Below the pieces are notes generated by a model, which did no database searches, was not told where the DNA came from, and was given only the letters and a program-made list of their open reading frames with translations. A program made the position numbers and the translations under genes. Shown here piece after piece: positions 22,487 through 34,432 of a stretch of 64,000 nucleotides of DNA; within the stretch, counting starts at the first letter, position 1; each line of letters begins with the position of its first letter. Source of the DNA: Lotus japonicus (Eukaryota; Streptophyta; Magnoliopsida; Fabales; Fabaceae). Location: NCBI RefSeq assembly GCF_012489685.1, contig NC_080044.1, positions 82,260,732 through 82,324,731 on the forward strand, written 5' to 3'.

Positions 22487-22679
22487 CAGAACGAAAAAAT
22501 TAATAACAAACGTAGATTATATCAAATGAATGAACAAAGAAAATAATCAAAAGAAGTTTTCTTAATTTCTTCTTTATCTCATACTTCATTGATTATTCAG
22601 AGTTGAGTCATCAAATATCTGATAGCTCTGTGGACCCTCAGCACCAGATCAGTTTCCTTTTTATGAAATTAACATTAAA

Positions 22680-23935
22680 TAAATAATAAGATAAATTAAG
22701 ATAAAATCAAGAAATAAACAACTTAAATCATAATCAAATCTAAAATTTAAGAAGGTATTAACTAAAGATATATAAAAAATACCAAAATGTTGCAAGTCAC
22801 AATAAAAACTCATAAAATCCTGAATTAAATAAAAATTCGAAAATTCAATAAAAATATCATAAAAATTAATTAATGCTCTAAAAAGAAATCAAAAATAAAA
22901 TAAAAGACCCAAGATAAAATCAAGAAATAAACAACCTAAATCCTAATCAAATCTAAAATTTTAAAAGGTAATGATCAAAGATACATAAAAACTATTAAAA
23001 TCTAGCAAATCACAATAAAAACTCATAAAATCTTGAATTAAATAAAAATCCAAAAATCCAATAAAAATACCATAAAAATTAATTAATACTCAAAAAATAA
23101 ATCAAAAATAAAAAAGGAGTCATCTAGGTAAATCTTAGATAATTAGGGCAAATATTTTAAAATTCGGTTTCAAGATAAAATAACACAACATATGAGAGAG
23201 GCTATCTAATAGAATGACACGTGGAATTTTTTTTATGATAATTAACCTGAGAATGACACGTCATTGAGAATTAACCTGATAATGAAAACAAAAATTATTA
23301 CCTATAGGGGACGAGATGGTTAATGCAGTATTTTAGATAATTATGAAAAATATTTTAAAATTTTAATTTTTTATAATCAAAGAACTACATATTTTATTTT
23401 TATATTATAAATCATTAGAAATAATAAAAGGAGAAATCATAATTAAGGCTCTCAGGATAATTCTCATAAAAAAATAAATTTTTAAATTTTATATTTGATT
23501 AGGATTTTGGTTGTTTATTTCTTTATTTATTTTTGATTTATTTTATGAGTATTAATTAATTTTTATCGTATTTTTTTTTGAATTTTCGAATTTTTAATTA
23601 ATTCAGGATTTTATGAGTTTTTATTGTGATATGTTAGATTTTGATCGTTTTTATCTATATTTATTTAGTACCTTTTTAAATTTTAGATTTGATTAGGATT
23701 TAGGTTGTTTATTTCATGATTTTTTCTGTTTTATTTTTGATTGAATTTTAAAAGATTTGCCCTAATTGTCTAAGATTTACCTAGATTAAATAAAATAAAA
23801 AATAGCATAAAATTTAATTAATAAAAACTATCAAAATCTATCAAATCACAATAAAAAATCATAAAATTATGAATTAAATAATAATCCAAAAATTCAATAA
23901 AAATACCATAAAAATTAATTAATACCAAATGATTA
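22680..23935. repeat. Direct and inverted copies of an AT-rich repeat
   Basis: A unit of roughly 190 bp containing 'caagaaataaacaac', 'ctaaatcctaatcaaatc', 'cacaataaaaactcataa' and 'aaattaattaatac' occurs twice in direct orientation (about 22690-22890 and 22912-23110). It occurs once inverted (about 23483-23745) and partly again in direct orientation (about 23806-23935). The inverted arms could form a hairpin of about 200 bp with a loop near 370 bp. The family is unknown and no ORF is credible. Confidence 0.7.
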
Positions 23936-23955
23936 TTCAAAGGTAAAAAAATTAT

Positions 23956-24202
23956 ATGTGGCATGTTTGGATCAAATTTTTTCTTTTCATCATAATCAAT
24001 TTTGAAACCCATAAGCTACACATGGAAACTTCTCTGTAGAATTGATTCTGGCTTCAGAATCAATTATGGAAGGGTTTCCAAACATGCATTTGGAAACCCT
24101 TATAAAATTGATTCTATATCTAAAATCAATTATGAGAACTTCTAGACTTCTGGTTTCAGAATTGATTCTAAGCAAAAATAAGCTTATCGAAACATGGTAT
24201 TA
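23956..24202. mobile_element. Possible MITE with gcatgtttgga ends
   Basis: The segment opens with 'gcatgtttggatcaa' and closes with 'ttatcgaaacatgg'. An internal palindrome (ccaaacatgc) lies at 24074-24084, with repeated 'agaattgattct' and 'aatcaattat' blocks. Such blocks with CATGTTTGG ends are common in plant MITEs. I could not define a clear target duplication. Confidence 0.4.
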
Positions 24203-24671
24203 ATAATTAATACTTAGTACCCTTTTGGAGGGTCAGCAAAGTTTATCAAGTTACCGATTACCAAATGATAATTCCAGGAATAAAAAGTCTCTTCTCTTCC
24301 ATTTGTAGGCTTAAGGACTAAGGCATGTGATGTCTAATTCTGAACTTGTGTTATTATATGTCCTTCAAGTTGGTTTTGAATTCTTTCTTTTGTTATAGAT
24401 TTTAAGTGAATGTCATAATGTAGGCAAATATTTGATCAGAGAGGTTGGAGGACATATCGCATGCCAGATGAGAAGTCAGGGGGACATGGTGTCAAAATCA
24501 AAATTAGTGATAAACCCCCCACAATTCAAACTAACATATCTTATATAGCAGATTAATTCTCAAATGAGAATTAATCAAACAGAATATGGGCCTGGAATCA
24601 GTGAGCAGAGCAGAGTCACGCATTCTTCTTCTCTCCCTCCCTGTGCGTTCTTCTCGTTGGTTCTTTCTTTC

Positions 24672-24673
<2 letters not shown>

Positions 24674-24721
<48 letters not shown>
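24674..24721. repeat. TA dinucleotide microsatellite
   Basis: More than twenty TA units lie about 190 nt upstream of the start of the next gene and could serve as its TATA region. Lysine/tyrosine-isoleucine ORFs crossing it are artefacts. Confidence 0.9.
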
Positions 24722-24723
<2 letters not shown>

Positions 24724-24907
24724 CCCAATCTGATTTCACTCACTCGCCCTCTCACAAGCCCTAATTTCTTCCCCCAATTGCACTTTCTCGGTCTCTCTCT
24801 TCCACCGCCGTCTCGCGATTTTCTTTCTCTGTTTGCATATTTCGATTGTTCGGTACTGTAGAGCTTTTTGTTTCCCAATTTCCTGGCTCGTTTCCCTCAT
24901 CTATTTT

Positions 24908-25491
24908 ATGCAATGGGGTTTCCTTGGCGCTTTCTTTCCCTCCCTCCCGCCAGGTAGGTTTCTTTGATTCTCTCTCACCGTTATATTTTATTTTTCGCAT
25001 TCACTTTTGTTCTTGCGATTGATTGATTCGCTCGCCAGGGCATGAACTTTACTACATCTTCACTCGTCAGCCCGACCACGGCGTCAAGGACCTTAAGGCT
25101 TACTGCATCGGAATTCTCTCTAACGTCCTTGGCAGGTGCGTGTTTGTTAATTTCTGAAAATTAATTCACTTTTCATTCATTCATTAATCAATTGCATTTG
25201 CAGTGATGATGCTGCAGAAGGGGCTTACCTTTTTCATAACCCTACTGGCTTCTTTGCCTATTTTCCTCTTGACAAGGCTGATCTACTTCAAGGTTTGCTT
25301 TGTTCTATTCTTTGATTCTTGATTTTCTAAATTCACACAAATACATGCATAATGCTTGCTTGCTGTTTTAATTTCCAGAGCATCCCAGCGTTATTCAGGT
25401 TTGCCCCCAGTTCAAACCTTTCCCCTCCCCGCCCGGCCCGGCCCCAATCAACCTATCCTATTTTCCTCCTGACAAGGCGCTAATTGATTGA
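24908..25491 (+). CDS. Small unrecognised four-exon gene
   Basis: Exons 24908-24953, 25039-25135, 25204-25292 and 25379-25491 join in frame into 114 aa. The start is MQWGFLG; the body contains HELYYIFTRQPDHGVKD, KAYCIGILSNVLG, GAYLFHNPTGFFAYFPLDK and EHPSVIQVCPQFKP. Donors (CCAG|GTAGG, GGCAG|GTGCG, CAAG|GTTTG) and acceptors (cgccag, gcag, tttccag) are good, and exon codon use looks like a real gene. I do not recognise the family. The last exon may be a truncation artefact: after EHPSVIQ the sequence GTTTGC could be a donor, and the tail 'YFPPDK' resembles the exon-3 phrase 'YFPLDK' (25256 and 25456 are similar in DNA). It could be the 5' part of a larger, broken gene. A CT-rich leader (24725-24900) precedes it. 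Confidence 0.5.
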
Positions 25492-26559
25492 ATTCAACAG
25501 ACTTCTCTTTGAATAAATTTACAACTCATATTGTAATGCTGACCTTAATTGGTTTTGTTGATGAATTGGTTCTTATTGATATTATTTTGTGGATGGAAAT
25601 AACAACCATGCCTATTACCTTTCTATGCTTTATGCACCTCTTATTACTCATTTTCTATTTAATTAAACACACACTAGGATTCATTCATGTGTACAAAATG
25701 ATTTGAAAATCTTTATTTTGGTGGAAATTAAAAGTCAAAACTGGTACTCGGCTTTCAATGGAGTAATTTTCTAATTTCAAGTAAAACATGATGTATTCAA
25801 TTTGGGAATATATTGAGTCAAGAAAATCTCAACCATTTTTTGCATTTCCCTCTTTCATGTCATTTCCTGCATTCTTTGAATCTTTCTTTTGTTGCCACAT
25901 TTCGTCATTCTTCTTGGTGAAAAGAAGAATATACTGTGTCAAGAAAATCTCAACCAATGTTTTTTTTGAACGTGAATGTCCTACATTTGTTTTTTTTGGT
26001 ACAATGTCCTACATTGTTAATAATAGAGATTGAATTATTGAATATTGAGAGTAGAACTCTTATATAAAAGAAAAATCAACTATCATAATAAATTTCAATA
26101 ATTTCAGTAGAACTCAACTACTCATAATTTAACAGTTTACAGATTTCATATACTTTCACGTAGATCTTAAAAAAATTAATGAGATTACAAAATAATACAA
26201 GGCAAAATCGGAAAAAAAAATTAATGCAATTAAGGGGCACCAAATAAAAAACGCACCATTACCCAAATGACACCACAATTGCCGCACGTTGCTGCACCTA
26301 AAATTTATTAGTCACCGCGCAGGGCTCTATTGACCCCTTCAAATAAACTAATTATCTCAATCCTGTAAGACCCCTCTTTTTGGTAGGCAGATTTCTCGCA
26401 TTCATCTTTCCCCACACCGCAGATGACTGACCGTAAATTTCTCAATATGCTTGGTGCTTGACTAAAGAGTCCGTGCAAACAAACGATACAAACACTTCAA
26501 CCATATTTATACAGGGTAGAACAACTTCATACTTGACTAAAGAGTCCGAGCAAACAAAA
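25492..26559. other. Intergenic region between the small gene and the 3' end of the ArfGAP gene
   Basis: No exon is recognised. The phrase caagaaaatctcaacca occurs at about 25819 and 25940, the second followed by an oligo-T run and the micro-insertion at 25988. The ArfGAP 3' UTR (minus strand) should occupy the right end; 'cttgactaaagagtccg' is repeated at about 26458 and 26532. Confidence 0.5.
25975..26015 (-). mobile_element. Micro-insertion 9: oligo-T core between 13-bp repeats
   Basis: The 13-mer aatgtcctacatt occurs at 25975-25987 and 26003-26015. The 15-nt core is tg, seven to eight T's, then ggtac: on the minus strand GTACC plus A's. The preceding 'aatgttttttttgaacgtg' (25957-25974) looks like a second event of the same kind stacked on it. 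Confidence 0.6.
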
Positions 26560-29500
26560 TCATCCAAATGGGTTTCCTCCTACTGCAGGAAAGGGGTTTG
26601 AGGTAGCAGGGGTTGACAACCTACTAGTCAGGTGCTGATCTGGACTTGAGAAACCAAATGCAGCACCATCATTTCCAAAGCTCCCAAATCCTTGATGCCT
26701 ACATATTCAATTATAATAAGTGGCAATAATTATCAACATTAACCATATTACCATAATGAATTGATACTTGCACAGATCACTTCACACACCACGACAAGTA
26801 AAAGAGTTTTCAGTACATATCCAATAGCAGCCCATTCAAGAAACAATGTTGGTGAAGCTATGGAAATGAGATGCTAAAAAATTGATTACGAATAAAGGAC
26901 TCTCTTAACATGGATAGTCAGACAAAGAAATAACCGAACCTAAAACAGCCTATGCAAAAAGTTGACATTATCAGGACAAAGAAATAGCTACCTTGGCATT
27001 GGAACATTATTTGGCATATGTTGCCCCATGTGTGCCCCTGAAGTTTTTAGAAGGTTTAGAATACAGATAAAGAGCAAATAGCCTCAGCATAAAATAAAAA
27101 TTGAGGAAATGGTGTGAAGGTGTACTTGGTCCCATTGTTGATGAAAGAGTTTGTGCTTGTGGAGGAAGCACTGATACATATGATGATGATGACGGCGGAT
27201 TCCAGGGAATAGATAGATTACCCATGTTTGAAGGGTGCAATGTGGCTGAAGGTGTTACACTAGGCAGAGCACCTTGTAAAGATGACATGGAAGGAAACTG
27301 CAACCAAGGAACACCAACCATAAAAGCATCAAAATAAATGTGCAATTAATTTAAGAAATGGAAGAGAAGATTATGCTATTATATTAATTATGGCAAAATA
27401 ACTAATCCATAGTGGACAAAATCCAAATCATGTTATCTTCCACCAATGGTTAGCCCTTCGCCATAAAACACATCAAGCACTTCAAAAGAGCCAAGTCCCC
27501 AATTAGTAATATTAATGGTTACCAAATTTCCCAATTATCAATATTAATTATTCAATAGCATCAATACAGTACTCACGGATGACCTACAGTCCTATACAAA
27601 ATTGTACAAACTATCATGAGAAATATTAACACTAGTTTATCGATTACATACAGTTGGGGCTTGAACTGGAGTTGGTTCGTTGCTGACATCAAATGGATTC
27701 ATTGACTTCGATGGCAGCGGTAAACTTGGCATGGGCTGTAACAGTGGGAAGAAATATATGAGAAATACATCATACTATTTGAACTAGCCATACATGAAGA
27801 TAAGTTGGAAGCTGATAATTTGGATTTTAACAGTACCACCAAATTATTATGTTGAACTGAGATACCCATGCCATGTGGTGGACCCATTTGCCAACCTGGA
27901 GCTGGAGCAGGAAAGGATGAATAATTCATAGAGAATAGATCCTGCAGAAATCACAATTAATAAACAATAGACATGCACTGATGCACACAATATAGATGAT
28001 TTATGAAGTAAAATAACTAATAAGGAGTAAAGAATACCTGAGGAAGTTCATTCCTCCCACTTGGTTTTATGTCTACAGTAGAAGATTGTGAAACAACACT
28101 GGGTGTATCCTGATTGACCGACTTTGCGTTTGAGATATGATGAGATGCATGTGGCAATGGTGCACTTGGATACCCCTGTACTGTGGGTACAGAAGGTATA
28201 TGCCACGGCTGCCAGATATTTCCAGGAAAGGGTGAACAAACATCACATCTGAATTGATAATAGACAGAACATGTGAGAAACTACAAACCTGATTATTCAA
28301 AGCTCCACCTACTGGCAGCGTAGATTGTTGAATAATGGGCTGACTAGCATTAGTGGTGAACAAAGGTTGTTGATACTGCAAACTGGCTTGCAGTCCTGCA
28401 TCATTGAGAAGTGATGCATGAGATGTTACTGACACACCATTAGCTGGGAATGTAGAGAAGCTGATAACAGTTGGAGCTCCAGCAGCAGTAGCACTAAGAG
28501 TTGATCCTGTCACAGGCCCTGCAAGTGAAGCAGATGAGTCATTGATTATTAACGGTGTCACCCAGCTACTAGGAATAGCTGTTGCATGATGGGAACCACC
28601 TTGGACTCCAGAAGTATGACCAGGTAAAGATGCTGGTACTGACAATTGGGACAGCACAGATTCAAGTGGATTTACATTTGAAGGACCCTGAGATACTTTT
28701 ACCTCAGGAGCAACATCAAAGGAGGCCCAATTATTATCACTGGAATTTGCTGGCATCATAAGTTGAGCCACAGTAGTTTGTTGGGCTTGAGGAATTGCTG
28801 GAGCAGCAGGTGGTTCAGGATCATCATCAAAATCAATAAGGCTCTTAATAGTTTCAATCTTAACTTCTGCTGGGGTTCCGTTGCTGGATGCCAAGCTACT
28901 GGAAGATGCAGTTCTCTACAATCATAATAGTCAATTATAATAATATATTTTTTGTAGAATATCAAATTTGGGAACCTTACAAAGAAAAAGGGGGAGGGAA
29001 AGGAGAGGTCAGGGATAACAACGAAAGCCCATCCCACTAGGAAAACCCCCTAAAGTATAGCGTATATAGACCTTAACTGATTAGAAATTTTGATATTTGC
29101 CAGCACCACTTTTATTTTCACAAATAAAAGATTACATATCGAAAACAAGTAAAAATAAAAGCATCACAACTAAAATGCTTTTCAGAACTACAAAATCATA
29201 AATGCAACAAAATATCACTTTCTCTGTAAACACACCAAAATTTCTATGAAGTTTTGCTGAAGGTTCTTGTACCTGGGTAAGAAAAAGGGAAATGTGGCAT
29301 TGTGGAGGTCTGAACCTCCAACAGCATCACACCCAAGCCTTAAAGACTTGAGCTGGTGCTTATAGCCCATTGGTATTTTTTTAAAAATTTCACTCCCAGT
29401 TAAGAAAAGCAAGGCTATTATCCACTTACAAACACAAAAGAAACCTCAGGGAAAAGGGAGATCAAGTAGCATAAAAACCAGATGGTTGAAGGATATGGAA

Positions 29501-32390
29501 CATCATTGATAATAATTTCACCTGCGAGAGTGCTGATCCATTAGCAGCCTGTCCATTGTTTGTTTTGGGGGGTCCACTGATTCGAGGAGCTACTACATTA
29601 TCTCCCAAAATATCTCTAACAGGTCGACCTACGGGTGGGCTTGAAGAATCTTGTTCTTGGGCTTGCTCAGGAGATTGGCTTTCCACCTTATTATCTCCAT
29701 CAGATAGTCTATGATTTTCGAATTTCCGTCCATCTCTAAATCTATCTTCACGGCGCCAATCATTGATTACTGGAGGACGACCAGGGCTTCTCTTGTAATC
29801 ATATTGCCTATTTTCTTGATCATATCCAGGACTTCTTCCACCGGGACTAGACCTGTCAGGGTAACGACGTTCATCTGTGTCTTCATATGGAGGGCTTTTA
29901 GGTCCTCCCTGGTATGTCTCAATCCTCCTGTTTTCATAGGAATCATCCTTGTCACTCTGTATAACATGCAGCATGAGAAAAGGTGGTTAGAATAAATGAA
30001 GCACAGAGCCACAGATACATATCCAACAAAACATACTGATAGCATGTTCATGAATCATACATGTGCAATTCGAAAATCTAATTTTTTTTTTTGGCCGCAA
30101 CGTGGCTTTGACACAGTAGGACAGGACATTTTTCTTAAAAAAGGTTGAACCTCCTTTAGACTTTTAAGCAAACCTTATTGATAAAAAAAGAAAATAAAGT
30201 AGGGATATTTTGTCAGGTATGAATTTCATTTCCCTCCCATCATATTCATTTCATCATATATGACATGTATCAAGATTTTGTAAATCTTGAAGGTTATATA
30301 CAAGACATTATGAATTATGTACTTTTTTCCATAAAATTCCAATTTCATATACTCTGACACATGTTATGTTTTATAATTTTTAAAATCTGGTGTGCCGCGT
30401 TTCTGTGTTTCATAGGTTAAAATTGAACTTGTGATACTACTTCGTATCTGCTTAAAATAGACGATCGAAAGAGGACAACAGAGATTCAATCACCCTTACT
30501 CTTGGAGGTTTGTCATAGGTTCTCTCACCAGTGAATCTCCTATCCACATAAATGTGCTTAATAAACTCCCGGAGCCTGTCAACATTACTATCACCAAACA
30601 TGACAATCAGAATAATGCACTCATCAATTATAAATAAAACTGTTACAGCTAACAAGAAAATGCTTACTGGCTATCAGGCAAAGAATGACGTTGTGGATCC
30701 CATTCTTTAAAATAGATTTCTTTTGCATGCTGCAAGTATTATATACAATGAAAACCAACATAAAAAATATGTAACATCAGTGAGACTGGAGATATCTTGT
30801 GCAAGCTTACAAGCATCCAACCTATACCTGATTTCCTCCTTCTTGAAGTGCGCTAACTTCTTGTGCAGTAAATTTTGCCATTGAAACTGATTTTACTCGA
30901 TGTGTAAATTCTCGGCTGAAAATTAGCACAAAAAGCAGTTGAGAAGAAAGGAAACACTATTGTCTTATTGACAGTAAAACATAATATATTTTAAACAAAT
31001 TGTAGTTGGAAACCCTACCAAAGATAAATCAGATCTTTGTAGATATAAATTGATGAACTCCAATCCATAAAAAACAACACTCAATACACAAAAATACAGG
31101 AAAAATACATTCAGTATACAGACACTTCAAGTTTCATAGTCAGTGGAGCAGAAGTTTTATGAGAAAAACATAAGGATTATGGAAAACATGTAAATTAAAC
31201 GCACATGGAAAAACTCGAGTCCATTAAAATGAGCAATACTATAGTTAGTATCGTAGGTTTCCATGCAACTTAGAAAACATCTATTCAACAATCTTCATAG
31301 CCAATGCATTTTGACAACATGATGAGCAAAAAGATTATAAGTACTTACTGTATTCCACTGCAGTTTGTGCAAACAAACGTCCAGAAATTTGTGCACACAT
31401 ATTGTGGTCCCTAACAAGAGAGAAAGAAAAAAGATTTATTGTTTCAGTATCAAAATCAACCATTTCCTACCTAGGTTCAGAATAATGTCTGGTAGAGATT
31501 ACCAGCATTTAAATTTAAGTCTAAAAAATGACTATAAACATTGCCAACAGAAGCATTCTATTTAATACTTGAATTTGTCTTTTTGTTTAAGGATCCTATT
31601 TTTGCATGGAATCTAAAGACTCTTGATAAGTGTTCGGTTTCAGTACAGCAAACATCCCTGCAATTTTAATATTCTACAACCATGGCATTAATGAAAATAT
31701 GAGCATGTCTTAATTTTCCTGACACTTCATGAATACTATCATATACATATCAACATATTGCAAAAACTTGCCTACAGGCTACAGTCAATATTAATAATGA
31801 AAGTATAAGGCAGAAGTTTGTAAATTATTTGACATAGAAGTTCCTTGTCTAATAATGAAAACTCTGAAAAACAAAATATTATTAACTGATTAAAGCCTCA
31901 CTTGAACAGATTGCAAACTGCATCTCATTAATTTAATCTTTTATTTTTATTGTTTCCTATTTTCAAAGTTTTATACTGGAAACCGCGAAAACCAAATTTT
32001 ATTGTTTTCAACATTTCCTTTGAACAAATCTGAAAGCAGAAAATGAAATTGAAGAGGACACGGCCAATGATCCAAAATCAAGTTCACCACTGCACATTCA
32101 TTCATTCAAAAACATCACAAAAACTATCACTAATGAATATCAAGTCAACTTTGTGAGTCATCAATATCTTCCATTTTAAACATATTTCTAAGGTTATAGA
32201 TTGATTATAAACTGATATGGAGCGGTACAAACTACACATAAGAATCATTCAATTTGCTAAATTCAGAAGAAGATGGAAGGAAGCATCCTACCAAACTGTT
32301 GCAGTTAACACATCTACGATTTGGTGTAAGTTTGAGAAGACCTCGTATCTTTCGTTCGTTTTTCTCATCTTCCTTGAGTCGACTAGTCAT
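26560..32390 (-). CDS. AGD14: ADP-ribosylation factor GTPase-activating protein, AGD14 type
   Basis: Thirteen minus-strand coding exons: 32390-32292, 31410-31349, 30915-30828, 30729-30668, 30587-30500, 29956-29522, 28915-28289, 28208-28038, 27941-27840, 27735-27652, 27297-27126, 27037-26992 and 26698-26560 give 724 aa. The start MTSRLKEDEKNERKIRGL lies in exon 1. The ArfGAP zinc finger is C-x2-C-x16-C-x2-C (CVNC...CTNC), followed by SGIHREFTHRVKSVSMA and FKEWDPQRHSLPD; the catalytic arginine is in HRVKS. The rest is a long Arg/Ser/Pro-rich, probably disordered tail with NPF motifs (MNPFDV, SNPFPA, GNPFG) that in other proteins bind EH domains. ArfGAPs stimulate GTP hydrolysis on ARF during vesicle coat cycling. 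A 5'-UTR exon ends with a donor at 32662, and the acceptor lies at 32402-32401. Exon 5 ends PPR and joins SDKDDS; other homologs may have extra residues here, so that junction is the least certain. Confidence 0.92.
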
Positions 32391-32813
32391 CTCTCAACTT
32401 CTGTTACACATAATCACATCACACAATGATATAAGACGTCAATGACTTACAAGAAAAACCAGCAAAACATAGCATAATAACATGATCCAATGAAAACAAA
32501 TCACAAATGAGCATCAGAATCTACAGAGAAATGAAGTAAGAGACAATTGAGCAGGCAATTTGAAAGAAGAATGCAGGAAAAGCAGATCTGAGAAACAAAC
32601 AGCTGGCTAAACGTGCAGGTTGAAACCCTAAGCAAGCAGTTACGGAATGCGAAGCAATCTACCTGGTTTTGCAGTAGGCGAAGAAGAAGAAACAGTTATC
32701 TGCTGCGTTCAACTGAGAGAGCGCGAAAGAGAAAAAGAAGAAAGAGCGAGAAATGAAATGAAGGATTGTTGTTTGTTTTGATTTGAATAAAAGTTGAATT
32801 TGATTTTAGGACA

Positions 32814-32856
32814 GTCAGTCGCAGTCTCAGTCTCAGTCTCAGTCTCAGTCTCGGTC
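32814..32856. repeat. Hexamer (cagtct) microsatellite near the ArfGAP transcription start
   Basis: About six tandem cagtct units lie upstream of the minus-strand 5'-UTR exon of the ArfGAP gene. They are in the promoter or the first leader exon. Confidence 0.75.
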
Positions 32857-33858
32857 ATACATGGTTGGCTAAAGACTAAACTTCCTTCTATGCGACTATC
32901 ACCATCACATTCCCATTTTTTCCAACTTCTAGATAAACAAAATTGACACATGCATTATCCACATTTCTTTAATATACCAAAATAGTTACCATTTTTCTTT
33001 ATATTTTATATTAGAAATAAAAATAAATAGTAATAAATATTAATAATTATAGTGACAATTTCAACTCAACTTCTTTCTCGTGTAATTCATAACTTCTAGT
33101 TAAAAAGTGATTCTGCAATTAAACGTCGCCAATTTTCATCCGGCCATGTCTTTTAATAAAATGTTTCAAGTCGAATGATTCTTTCCGCTTGACTTAATGC
33201 CATAACTTCTATGTCGTGCAATTGTAGTCGTTCATTTAATGAATTGCTCAATCCCCAAGCTTGTTGTCATCATTATTAGAGGAAAAGTTTATTAATTCAA
33301 AATTAGGGTGACTCTTTCTTCTTCACTTCTATATTTTCATATATACTTCTTAAGCTATTCTAGGGTACTCTTGTTTTGGTTCACCTTCTTTTCTGTTATT
33401 CGGTTATTTGTTTCCATCAATTTCTCGTCCATCTTAAGTACTTTAGATGTTTGGATTCAAACCGTAGATCTACATATAACTCTTCGCCAATCTTCAAGTT
33501 CCAAACACATCTAGACATGAAATTTAGTTTGTTGATCTAATTGTTCTCAATTAATGTATGTATAGTGTGAAGAAAAATTCCAACTTGAAACACCTAAGTA
33601 ATTTACTCTAAATCATCCACAGTTTTATCGGCAACAAAGCATGTAAAAACTACTGGATTTATATTCAAACTGCAATTTTTGATAAAAGTTCTTTTTACAA
33701 TATTTGAAAAGAAAAAAAAAACCATTTCTCTCCTTAGCGCATGTAAAACCGTTAAACTAATGACAATACTTGTTTTTGTCGTTTACTAGCAGAATCACTA
33801 TCACCTGAATATAAAAAAGCAGGCCTTTTTTTGTTAAAAAGAAAAACATAACTTGCAG

Positions 33859-33897
33859 ACTTGTGTTGAATTTGTTTGAAAAAAAAAACTTGTGTTG
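33859..33897 (+). mobile_element. Micro-insertion 10: short core plus oligo-A between 10-bp repeats
   Basis: The 10-mer acttgtgttg occurs at 33859-33868 and 33888-33897. The 19-nt core (33869-33887) is aatttgtttg plus nine A's. The repeat is short, but the A-tract position matches the series. Confidence 0.5.
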
Positions 33898-34316
33898 GAC
33901 TAGAAAAAAGGCCAGTAATTTTCACTCGATCACACAAGTATATCTGTGGGCCTTATTTAATTTGTATTTTAAATATTTATACTGAATATATATTTTTTTG
34001 TTATTAACAATTATCCATTGGGTACAATATATTTATACTTGTATCCATTACCACTATTCATATTTTTTTGATTTAAAAATAATATTTTAGAAAAATATGA
34101 ATATTATGAAAATACTAACATTGAAAAAGCATACCATGTAAAAATTAACAGAATACTATTAATGAAATTTTTTGGGCAGTTAAAATAATCATATTGCAGT
34201 AAATCTTTAGAAGTTGGAACACATTTTCCTACAATCAATATTTTGTCACGATTAAAACCACCGCAAAGTGGTATGCATGAAAATGTCATAAAAAAAAGCA
34301 TGTGTTGAAATCAACT

Positions 34317-34432
34317 ATAAATGCAGCACAAGCAACTCCTTATAGGCTTATACTCACTCTACTGTCAGAACATTGTATAAATTATAAATGCAGCACAAGA
34401 AACTCCTTATAGGCTTATACTCACTCTACTTT
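34317..34432 (+). repeat. Direct repeat of about 47 bp
   Basis: Copies containing 'aaatgcagcacaag', 'aactccttataggctta' and 'tactcactctact' lie at about 34317-34362 and 34385-34432, separated by about 20 bp. They differ at one base, so the duplication is recent. Confidence 0.85.

Noticed and set aside
24531..24878. Three overlapping ORFs on both strands around the TA microsatellite
   Set aside because: They are isoleucine-tyrosine repeats produced by (TA)n with low-complexity flanks, and they lie upstream of the real exons.
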